In this document: in pieces, positions 37,479 to 44,652 of the stretch
Layout of the letters: each line of letters opens with the position of its first letter
Numbering within the stretch: position 1 is the first letter of the stretch
Assembly (NCBI GenBank): GCA_016703265.1
Contig: JADJCK010000016.1
Span: 1 to 64,000, forward strand
Origin: a bacterium
GTDB taxonomy: Bacteria; Krumholzibacteriota; Krumholzibacteriia; LZORAL124-64-63
Direction of reading: 5' to 3'
Length of the DNA: 64,000 nucleotides
Position numbers and translations under genes: made by a program
The notes under the pieces: generated by a model
The model's input: the letters and a program-made list of their open reading frames with translations, nothing else
What the model was told of the DNA's origin: nothing
The model's database searches: none

Positions 37479-38924
37479 ATGGATGTGTCGAAGACCTCGC
37501 TGCGCGAATTCCTGGAGATCCCCTACGAGAAGCTCGAAGAGCTGAACCTGCAGTCCAAGGAATACCAGGAACAGTGGATCCCCATGGAGAAGGCCGAGGC
37601 CGAGCGCCGGGCCTACCTGGAGAAGGAAAAGCGCATCAAGGCCGTGACCGTCGTCTTCACCGACCTCGAGGGCCGGCTCCACATGCTGGACTACGACAAG
37701 AAGTTCCTGCTGAAGGCCGACGCGCTGACGTTCGACGGCTCGTCGATCCGCGGCTTCTCGCGCATTGCCGAGAGCGACCTGCGCCTGGGCATCGACTGGC
37801 GCGCCTTCTACTGGATGCCGGCCGACGTGTTCGGTCCCGGCAAGGTGCTGGTGTTCGGCCAGGTGCTCGACCAGGACGGCACGCCGTATGAGGCCGACTT
37901 CCGCGGCCGCCTCATGCGCTACACCGAAGAGCTCTACAAGCGCGACAAGACCGTGGCCAACGTGTCGGCCGAGATCGAGGGCTTCCTGTTCAACCACCGC
38001 GACGCCGAGCGCGGCTACTTCGAGCGCGGCAAGTTCGAGCTCATCTCCACCGGCGGCTACTACCACAGCCTGCCGCAGGATCCGCTGCGCCAGTTCATCG
38101 ACGCGTCGGCCGAGGTGCAGCGCGCCATGGGCTTCGAGAACGAGAAGGACCATCCCGAGGTGGGCCCCTCGCAGTTCGAGATGAACTACAAGTACGCGCC
38201 GGCGCTGATCGCCGCCGACCGCATCCAGCTCTACAAGCTGCTCTGCCGCCAGGTGGCGCAGACGATGGGCATGACGGCGTGCTTCCTGCCCAAGCCCATC
38301 ACCGGCATCAACGGAAGCGGCATGCACACGAACATGAGCGTGGCCCGCAACGGCGAGAACCTGTTCTGGGATGCCAAGGGCAAGGACAACATGTCCGCGC
38401 TGGGCAACCAGTTCATCCGCCGCATCCTGCACAGCGCCGAGGATCTCTGCCTGATCCTCAACGCCAGCGTGAACGCGTATCGCCGCCTGGACCCGCACTT
38501 CGAGGCGCCGAACGAGATCACCTCGAGCGCCACCGACCGCAGCAGCATGATCCGCATCCCGCTGGCGGCGCGGTCCGGCCAGCGCATTGAAGTGCGCTCG
38601 GTGGGCCCCGACTCCAACCCGTACATGGCGATCTACTCGCTGCTGCGTACGGGCTTCGAAGGTCCCGAGCCGTCCGGCGATGCCCCGGCGCCCAAGCGCA
38701 TCCGCAAGCGGATCCTGCCCGGCAACATCTACGAGGCCATGGGCTGCCACCGTCGCAGCACGTGGGTGCGCGAGATGCTGGGCGACACGTCGCACACCAA
38801 GTACTGCGAACTGAAGGAAATGGCGGCGCACCGCTGCCCGCGCGACATGGGCAACGTCATCAAGCGGTCGGAGATCATGTTCCATCACGAGGTGACCAAC
38901 CAGATGCTGTGGAACATGTTCTAG
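37479..38924 (+). CDS. glnA: Glutamine synthetase, type I-like
   Basis: This is a 481-residue ATP-dependent ligase making glutamine from glutamate and ammonia. After a charged helical N-terminus (1-50), the beta-grasp part includes FTDLEGRLHMLDYD and FDGSSIRGF. The catalytic domain has VSAEIEGFLF, EVGPSQFEMNYKYAPALIAAD, the active-site NGSGMHTNMS, and RIPLAARSGQRIEVRSVGPDSNPYM. The NLYDLP adenylylation motif of enterobacterial enzymes is absent (LPGNIYEAMG here). Regulation by adenylylation is therefore unlikely, which makes the operator pair upstream the probable control point. GGGAGC precedes the ATG. Confidence 0.93.
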   Translation: MDVSKTSLREFLEIPYEKLEELNLQSKEYQEQWIPMEKAEAERRAYLEKEKRIKAVTVVFTDLEGRLHMLDYDKKFLLKADALTFDGSSIRGFSRIAESDLRLGIDWRAFYWMPADVFGPGKVLVFGQVLDQDGTPYEADFRGRLMRYTEELYKRDKTVANVSAEIEGFLFNHRDAERGYFERGKFELISTGGYYHSLPQDPLRQFIDASAEVQRAMGFENEKDHPEVGPSQFEMNYKYAPALIAADRIQLYKLLCRQVAQTMGMTACFLPKPITGINGSGMHTNMSVARNGENLFWDAKGKDNMSALGNQFIRRILHSAEDLCLILNASVNAYRRLDPHFEAPNEITSSATDRSSMIRIPLAARSGQRIEVRSVGPDSNPYMAIYSLLRTGFEGPEPSGDAPAPKRIRKRILPGNIYEAMGCHRRSTWVREMLGDTSHTKYCELKEMAAHRCPRDMGNVIKRSEIMFHHEVTNQMLWNMF

Positions 38925-38931
38925 TCGTCGG

Positions 38932-39018
38932 GCGCGTTGGAAATAACAAGGAACGGCGGGCTGTCCTCGCGCCTTCGGCGCTGCGGATTGCCCGCCGTTC
39001 CTGTTATTTCCAACGCGC
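38932..39018. repeat. 87-bp inverted repeat (29-bp stem) after glnA
   Basis: The left arm 38932-38961 (GCGCGTTGGAAATAACA, then GGAACGGCGGGC) and right arm 38990-39018 pair over 29 bp with one bulged A. The loop carries a second GCGCC/GGCGC hairpin. It lies between the convergent glnA and propeller-protein genes. It may act as a terminator in both directions, though it lacks a T run, or be a miniature repeat element. Confidence 0.85.
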
Positions 39019-39065
39019 GCAGACGGCTGAAACATGTCCGTGGTTGAGCGAGCGGGGTGCGGCGT

Positions 39066-41285
39066 TTATTTGAGCAGCGTCATGGGCTGTGCGGCCTCGA
39101 CGCCGTCGCCGTGGACGCGCGCGAAGTAGACGCCGGACGGGGCGGGGGCGCCGCCGCCGGTGCCGTCCCAGGAAAATTCATGGCGGCCGGGAGCGAACGG
39201 CCGCGCCGCCAGTTCGCGCACCAGGCGGCCACGGACGTCGTGGATGGCCACGGTCAGGAACCGTTCACGGTCGACGGTGAACGCCAGCCGCGTCGAAGGG
39301 TTGAACGGATTCGGTTGTGCGGGCTCCAGGTGGACGGCCGCCGATGCCGCGGGCAGGGGCGCCGCCGTGGTGGCGTTGAGTCCGCTGCCGACGGTGATCA
39401 GTTGACCGGACACCGTGAGGACATTGCCGTTGCGCGCGAAGCCGGCGCCGCCGAAGCGATCGGCGGCGAATGACCCGAGATGCTCAGGGTCGTCCGCCTG
39501 CGAGACATCGTACACGTGACAGCGGTAGTTCCCCTGGACGAAAAGGAGGTTGCCCAAGGTGGTCGCCAGGATCGGGGCGAACCCCAGTGACTGCACCTGC
39601 AGCCGCGTTGGAGGACCGGACAGGCGATGGATCTCCATCAGGTCCGTGGCGGTTGCGTTCTGTCCGAAGAGGTAGACGCAGTCGCCGACGACCAGCGGCT
39701 GCCACACGGTCCAGAGCGAGGACTGCAGCTCGCCGACAAACTCGGGCCGGTAGTCGTCGTCCAGCTTGTAGAGGCGCGGATCATCGTAGTGATGCGGTGC
39801 ACCGGTGCCGCACACGAGCCAGCGGCCATCGCTGGAGAAGGCCGAGCGATCGGCAAGCGAACGCACGAACCGGGGTTGATCGGGGTCGCGAACGTCCCAG
39901 ATGTCCAACCGTGTGTCTTCCAGCCCGTAGTCGATGGTCACCATCCCGCGCGCGTGCAGGGTGGCGGACGCTCCCGTGCCCGGCAACCCGATGCGACCAC
40001 GGCGCAGGGGAGAGCGCGGATCCGACAGATCCAGCAACTGCACCGTCTCGGGGCCGTCCAACATCAGGCCCAGCCCGTCGACGAACTGCAGCCGGCCGTT
40101 CAGCCCGGTCTGGAATGGTTTCTCCAGGCGGGGTCGGGCAGGTTCACTCACGTCGACAGCCATGAGCACCGAGTCGTCCGATCGCAGCTGGGCGATCTGG
40201 ATCGCTCCTTCACCGGTGATCGTCTGGAAGCGCGGGAGCACCGGATACACCAACGCCGCCGGCGGCTGCGCGTCGGCGGCGGTGCGCGGATAGACATGGA
40301 GCCCGCCGTCCGTCGTGACGTGCAGGGTCCGCGCGCCGAGGGCGACATGGCCGGTGTCGAGAGGCAGTACCCAGCCGGCCCGCGGCGCGGTGGGCGTGTC
40401 CATGCCGAAGGCGTGCAGCCGGGCATCGCTGCCGGCGGCCAGCAGCAGATCCCCGTCGAGAACCAGCACGCGCCCGGCGGCGTCGGCGCCGGCGTCGGTG
40501 AAGAGGCGTTCGCGGGCGGATTCGACAGGTGATCCGGGTTCGGTGCAGTCCCAGGTCACCAGATCCAGGGATGTTCCCGACGTACCGTCCGGCGCCGCCA
40601 CCAGGCCATGGAGCACGCCGTCGCCACCGACCAGGGCGTCGATGCGACCGTCGATCACCGTCGTGACCAACCCGCGATCGACCGGATGACGCGGATCGGT
40701 GACGTCGAGGCGACGCAGGACCGAACCGTGGTCGATGAGGTACATCTCATTGCCGACCACGCTCAGCCACCGCCGGCCGGGATGCTGGCCGACCACGAGG
40801 CCTCCCGAGAACGCGGGAGCTGCCGGTTCCGTCAGGTCGTAGGCCAGGATGCCCGTCTCGAGGTCGCAGATCAGGGCGCGCTCGCTGAGCCAGACCGATC
40901 GACAGGCCAGACCAGCGGTCACGTGCAGTTCCACCGGTGCAGCGGGGTTGCTGAAGTCGATGACGCCGTAGCCCACCGGATAGAACAACGGATCGGTATT
41001 GATCACCACGACAAGACCGTCGTCTGCCACCACGTCCGACCAATGCATCTGCGCGGAGCTGAACGGTTCGCCGTACCAGCGCGGCTGCGCCGGATCCGCG
41101 TAGTCACGGACGTAGGCGTCGACGCCGTCGGTTTCGACAACGAGGTCGTCCCACAGCACGTACGGCCTGGCGGTCACTCCGGTGCCCAGGATCGTGAACG
41201 GTGGTTCCGCGACGGCACGCAGGGGCAGGGCAAGAAACGCGAAAATGGCGGCAATCGCGGGCATGCTGCGATAGCGAGAGGGCAT
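39066..41285 (-). CDS. Secreted LVIVD-type beta-propeller protein with FlgD-like C-terminal domain
   Basis: This is a 739-residue protein. A signal peptide (about 8-25, ending AVAEP) leads into many about 45-residue blade units of the form LRRLDVTDPRHPVDRGLV and LDLSDPRSPLRRGRIGL, as in LVIVD/choice-of-anchor propellers. The last 85 residues are a FlgD-type Ig-like sorting module (PAQPNPFNPSTRLAF, DVRGRLVREL, WDGTGGGAPAPSGVYFARV, ending TLLK). Such modules direct secretion or surface anchoring in FCB-group bacteria. It is a paralogue of the next gene. The start at 41285 has GGAAAGGAATACC upstream. The ligand is unknown. Confidence 0.82.
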   Translation of the reverse strand: MPSRYRSMPAIAAIFAFLALPLRAVAEPPFTILGTGVTARPYVLWDDLVVETDGVDAYVRDYADPAQPRWYGEPFSSAQMHWSDVVADDGLVVVINTDPLFYPVGYGVIDFSNPAAPVELHVTAGLACRSVWLSERALICDLETGILAYDLTEPAAPAFSGGLVVGQHPGRRWLSVVGNEMYLIDHGSVLRRLDVTDPRHPVDRGLVTTVIDGRIDALVGGDGVLHGLVAAPDGTSGTSLDLVTWDCTEPGSPVESARERLFTDAGADAAGRVLVLDGDLLLAAGSDARLHAFGMDTPTAPRAGWVLPLDTGHVALGARTLHVTTDGGLHVYPRTAADAQPPAALVYPVLPRFQTITGEGAIQIAQLRSDDSVLMAVDVSEPARPRLEKPFQTGLNGRLQFVDGLGLMLDGPETVQLLDLSDPRSPLRRGRIGLPGTGASATLHARGMVTIDYGLEDTRLDIWDVRDPDQPRFVRSLADRSAFSSDGRWLVCGTGAPHHYDDPRLYKLDDDYRPEFVGELQSSLWTVWQPLVVGDCVYLFGQNATATDLMEIHRLSGPPTRLQVQSLGFAPILATTLGNLLFVQGNYRCHVYDVSQADDPEHLGSFAADRFGGAGFARNGNVLTVSGQLITVGSGLNATTAAPLPAASAAVHLEPAQPNPFNPSTRLAFTVDRERFLTVAIHDVRGRLVRELAARPFAPGRHEFSWDGTGGGAPAPSGVYFARVHGDGVEAAQPMTLLK

Positions 41286-41443
41286 GGTATTCCTTTCCCA
41301 ATGCGGTCCGGGACGGCCCGAACTTCCCTGGTTTTCCCCGTTGGGCTGTGGATCAGGGCAGAGGAAAGGGCAGTAGCAGGGATCATGCCCCCGAGGCAAT
41401 GGGCGTCCGTATCCGCAATCCAAACCCACGCAGCGCGTCCTGC

Positions 41444-41463
41444 CACTTGCGCCGGCGCAAGTG
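41444..41463. repeat. Intergenic palindrome, family copy 1
   Basis: The core ACTTGCGCCGGCGCAAGT (41445-41462) is a perfect palindrome, here extended to CACTTGCGCCGGCGCAAGTG. A 15-bp near-repeat of its right half (GCGCCGACGCAAGTG, 41463-41477) follows at once. It lies about 30 nt past the stop of the second propeller gene. Confidence 0.85.
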
Positions 41464-41492
41464 CGCCGACGCAAGTGCCACGACGAAAAACG

Positions 41493-43661
41493 CTATTTCA
41501 CGAGCGTGACGGTCTGCACCGCCTCGATACCCGGGCCATGCAGGCGGACCAGGTAGACGCCGGCGGCAACACCGGTGCCGGTGTTGTCGGTGCCGTCCCA
41601 GGTGGCGTTGTGGCGGCCGGCCGTGAAGCGGCCGTGGGCCAGTTCGGTCAGTCGCCGGCCCCGCACGTCGTAAACCGAGAGCGTGAGGTCGCGCTCGGTG
41701 TCGACCACGAAGGCGAACTGCGTGGACGGATTGAACGGATTGGGCCAGGCGGGTTCGAACTGCACCGCGGCAAGGGCCACGGGCGGCACCGCCGAAGGCG
41801 ACAGGCCGTCGTTGCGCATGGTGAGCAGTTGGCCGCCGATGGTGGTCACGTTGCCGTTCATGGCGAAGCCGTTGCCCGCGCTGTTGTGCCAGATGGCGTC
41901 GGTGAGCGCCACGGGCGTGCCCAGGTTCGCCAGGTCGAAGACCTGGAAGACCATGTAGCCCTGCACGTAGAGACGGCTGCCGTGCAGATCCAGGCGCTTG
42001 GCTGTGAAGGACAACGGCAGGCTGGAGACCAGGATCGGCGCCGACAGATTGCCGAGATCCCAGGCTTCGAGCGTCTTGTCGGTACTGTTGCGCGTCGTCA
42101 CGGCGTAGAAATGGCCGCGCCAGAAGGTGCCGCAGGTGACCTCGCCGGGATCGGGCAGTGCGCCGACCAGTTGCGGGGCGGTGAGATCGGCAATGTCGTA
42201 GAGCCGCACGCCCGCCGCGTTGCCACCCGCGAGCAGGCCGTCGGCGGCGCCCATCAGGATCCGCTCGTTGATGACCGACGCCTGCACCGGATCGGAGAGA
42301 TCGCTGATGTCCAGCAGTTTGAGACCAAGGTCCGTCATGCGGTTCTCGACCACCACCAGCTCGCGTGACATGAGCCGCAACAGCGATCGACCGTCTTCTC
42401 CGCTGATCCAGTCCCGCTCGACCGGTTGTGCCGGATCCGCGAAGTCGACCAGGCGCCCGACACTGGAGGCCGCCATCAGACCGATTCCATCGACGTACTG
42501 CAGCTGGCCGCCGCTGCTGTTCATCTGGATCGGGGGGCCCAGGCGTGGGAGGGCGGGTTCGGAGACGTCGACCGTCGCCAGGATGCTCCGGTCCCAATAG
42601 TACTGGGCAATCTGCAGCGGTCCCTCGCCGACCACCGTATGCAGCTGCGGCAGCGGTCCGCGATGATTCACCAGCACCGGCGCCACGTTCCAGGCCGTGC
42701 GCGCGTAGGTGAACAGGTCGCGGCCCTCGCGCACCAGGATGGCGCTCGGTGTGACGACCAGGCGGCTGCAATCATGGGCCAGCACCCAGCCGGCTTCGGG
42801 TTCGGACGGCGTTTCCAGGCCGAAGGCCTGCACCTGTCCATCGGCGGTGGCGGCGACGAGCAGGTCGCCGGAGCGGATCAGCGAGCGGCCGGCGGCGCCC
42901 GCACCGACGCTGATCGTCACGCGGTCCACTTCCACCGGAACTGCGGGCACGCCCACATTGCTGGTCACCAGATCGAGGTGCTCATCGACCTGACCGACAG
43001 ACACGGCGACCAGCGCGTAGATAACACCTGTGCCGGCAGCCAGGGCGTCGATGCGGTCGCCGGCAAGGGCCGGCAGGCCGAGCGTGGCCGGGGTGGCACC
43101 GGTCTCGATCTGGTACAGCGTGTTCCCCACAGCGCTGGGCCAGCGCGAGCCGTCGTGCGTCGCCAGGGGGATAAACGCCGTGAACAACGGCGACAGCGGC
43201 GCGCTGAAATCATAGGCGACCAGCAGCCCATTCGTGCTTGCGAGCAACTCGCGGCCCCGCATCCACGCCGATTCGTACGGCAGTGTGTTGATCGTGCCGA
43301 GGTAGTCCGGCTTCGCAAGGTCATTCACATCGAACAGGCTGAGCCCGATTTCGCCAAAGGGCGCTGGTCCTGTCAGGCCGACGAGCAGGCCGTCGCCGCT
43401 CACGAACTCGCGCAGAATGGTGTCCATGGCGTGGCCCATCGTGCTGCCGATGACCGTGGGTGCGTCCGGCTGGCTGAAGTCGCGAATGGTTTCGTAGAGG
43501 CTGTCGGATTCGGCGACGATATCGCCGGTGATGGCGAAAGGCGTCCCTGTGAAACCCGATCCGAGCAGGGTGATCCCCGCCGGTTCGGCACGCCCCGTTC
43601 CCGCCATGGCAAGGAACAGCGCCAAGGCGCTGCAGATCGCGCCCGATAGTCTGATCATCAT
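41493..43661 (-). CDS. Secreted LVIVD-type beta-propeller protein with FlgD-like C-terminal domain, paralogue
   Basis: This is a 722-residue paralogue of the downstream gene: the same N-terminal plan (signal peptide ending GTGRAEP, then ITLLGSGFTGTPFAI), the same blade repeats (FDVNDLAKPDYLGTI, LLDISDLSDPVQASV, YDIADLTAPQLVGAL), and a C-terminal FlgD-type domain (PAWPNPFNPSTQFAF, DVRGRRLTEL, ending TLVK). The two proteins probably arose by tandem duplication and then diverged. Expected location: outer surface. The start is 43661 (ATG ATG); GGGGGAGCCACC is upstream. Confidence 0.82.
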   Translation of the reverse strand: MMIRLSGAICSALALFLAMAGTGRAEPAGITLLGSGFTGTPFAITGDIVAESDSLYETIRDFSQPDAPTVIGSTMGHAMDTILREFVSGDGLLVGLTGPAPFGEIGLSLFDVNDLAKPDYLGTINTLPYESAWMRGRELLASTNGLLVAYDFSAPLSPLFTAFIPLATHDGSRWPSAVGNTLYQIETGATPATLGLPALAGDRIDALAAGTGVIYALVAVSVGQVDEHLDLVTSNVGVPAVPVEVDRVTISVGAGAAGRSLIRSGDLLVAATADGQVQAFGLETPSEPEAGWVLAHDCSRLVVTPSAILVREGRDLFTYARTAWNVAPVLVNHRGPLPQLHTVVGEGPLQIAQYYWDRSILATVDVSEPALPRLGPPIQMNSSGGQLQYVDGIGLMAASSVGRLVDFADPAQPVERDWISGEDGRSLLRLMSRELVVVENRMTDLGLKLLDISDLSDPVQASVINERILMGAADGLLAGGNAAGVRLYDIADLTAPQLVGALPDPGEVTCGTFWRGHFYAVTTRNSTDKTLEAWDLGNLSAPILVSSLPLSFTAKRLDLHGSRLYVQGYMVFQVFDLANLGTPVALTDAIWHNSAGNGFAMNGNVTTIGGQLLTMRNDGLSPSAVPPVALAAVQFEPAWPNPFNPSTQFAFVVDTERDLTLSVYDVRGRRLTELAHGRFTAGRHNATWDGTDNTGTGVAAGVYLVRLHGPGIEAVQTVTLVK

Positions 43662-43783
43662 GGTGGCTCCCCCGAGCGAGGAAAAGCGTTCTCATGCCGT
43701 CTGGGCGATATCGAATCAGTATATGAATAAAGGCTTTCGTTGGGAAACGGGGCCGACCCGCGTGAGGGTGATGTATGAATTAG

Positions 43784-43820
43784 TTGACAGTGGCTGGATA
43801 GTGTCGTATAATTCAGACAC
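43784..43820 (+). promoter_or_regulatory. Perfect consensus sigma70 promoter with overlapping inverted repeat
   Basis: TTGACA (43784-43789), a 17-nt spacer and TATAAT (43807-43812) match consensus at all 12 positions. GTGTC and GACAC (43801-43805 and 43816-43820) flank the -10 as a 10-nt-spaced inverted repeat, a likely operator for the XRE regulator two genes downstream. Confidence 0.85.
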
Positions 43821-43860
43821 AAAGAACAAATAACCCGACACCACCAAGGAGCCGCCCGCC

Positions 43861-44277
43861 ATGTCCAGCCTCTCGTTCCACGAAAAGAGCCTCTGGCTGA
43901 TGCTGATCAGCCTGGTCGCCGCCTTCGGCGTCTATTTCGCTTCTGCACTGCCCGGCGCCGGCCCCGACGTGCAGCCGCACCAGGTGGCGCTGTTCGCGGT
44001 GATGGTGGGCGTGCTGGTGGCCACGCAGGTGGCCGGGCACATCGTCATCGCGCTGGTCGACCGGCGCACCGAGACCGACGAGCGCGACCACCTGATCGAG
44101 CTCAAGGGCACGCGCAACGGCGCCTACGTGCTGGCGGCGGGCGTCTTCTTCGCGCTGTGCACGGCGCTCGTGACGCAGGGAAATTTCGTGTTCATGCACG
44201 TCCTGCTGGGCTCGTGGGTGGTGGCGCAGATCGTCGAGATCGTCTCGGAACTGGCCCTGCATCGCCGGGGGGCGTGA
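43861..44277 (+). CDS. Small four-helix membrane protein paired with XRE regulator
   Basis: This is a 138-residue protein with four hydrophobic segments (about 10-30, 42-64, 85-105, 110-128) and a conserved-looking cytoplasmic loop, LVDRRTETDERDHLIELKG. Small DUF2178-like membrane proteins with this ETDERD loop are commonly coded just before a short XRE regulator, as here (3-nt gap). The function is unknown; the pair may sense a membrane state. GGAGCCGCCCGCC precedes the ATG. Confidence 0.75.
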   Translation: MSSLSFHEKSLWLMLISLVAAFGVYFASALPGAGPDVQPHQVALFAVMVGVLVATQVAGHIVIALVDRRTETDERDHLIELKGTRNGAYVLAAGVFFALCTALVTQGNFVFMHVLLGSWVVAQIVEIVSELALHRRGA

Positions 44278-44280
44278 GCC

Positions 44281-44502
44281 ATGGGCAAGCGCGGCGGCCG
44301 ACTGACCAACGAGATCCGCTCCCTGCGCTTCCGGCAGGGCGAGATGACGCAGCAGGAACTGGCCGACCTGGTCGGCGTCACGCGCCAGACCATCAACGTG
44401 ATGGAGGCGAACCGCTACTCCCCGTCGCTGGAAGTGGCGTTCCGCGTGGCGCGCGTGTTCGGCCTGACGGTGGACGAGGTGTTCTGCTACACGGATGAGT
44501 GA
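44281..44502 (+). CDS. XRE-family helix-turn-helix regulator
   Basis: This 73-residue protein is a single HTH domain: TNEIRSLRFRQGEMTQQELADLVGVTRQTINVMEANRYSPSLEVAFRVARVFG, then TVDEVFCY. It matches the short regulators of the YozG type, which end right after the fifth helix. It is cotranscribed with the membrane protein upstream from the consensus promoter, whose -10 sits in a GTGTC/GACAC repeat that may be its autoregulatory site. Confidence 0.9.
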   Translation: MGKRGGRLTNEIRSLRFRQGEMTQQELADLVGVTRQTINVMEANRYSPSLEVAFRVARVFGLTVDEVFCYTDE

Positions 44503-44550
44503 GGCTGGGCCGGCACACGGGCTGGGCCCACACACTGGCTGGGCCCAACT

Positions 44551-44568
44551 ACTTGCGCCGGCGCAAGT
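44551..44568. repeat. Intergenic palindrome, family copy 2
   Basis: ACTTGCGCCGGCGCAAGT, followed by CG, lies between the convergent XRE and M14 peptidase genes, 48 nt past the XRE stop. Confidence 0.85.
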
Positions 44569-44652
44569 CGGCCGCCGGCCGAAAAAGGCAGCGCCGGCCC
44601 GCACATCCGCGCAGGCCGGCGCACTCCCGAGTCATCCCAAGGCAGTCCCGCC

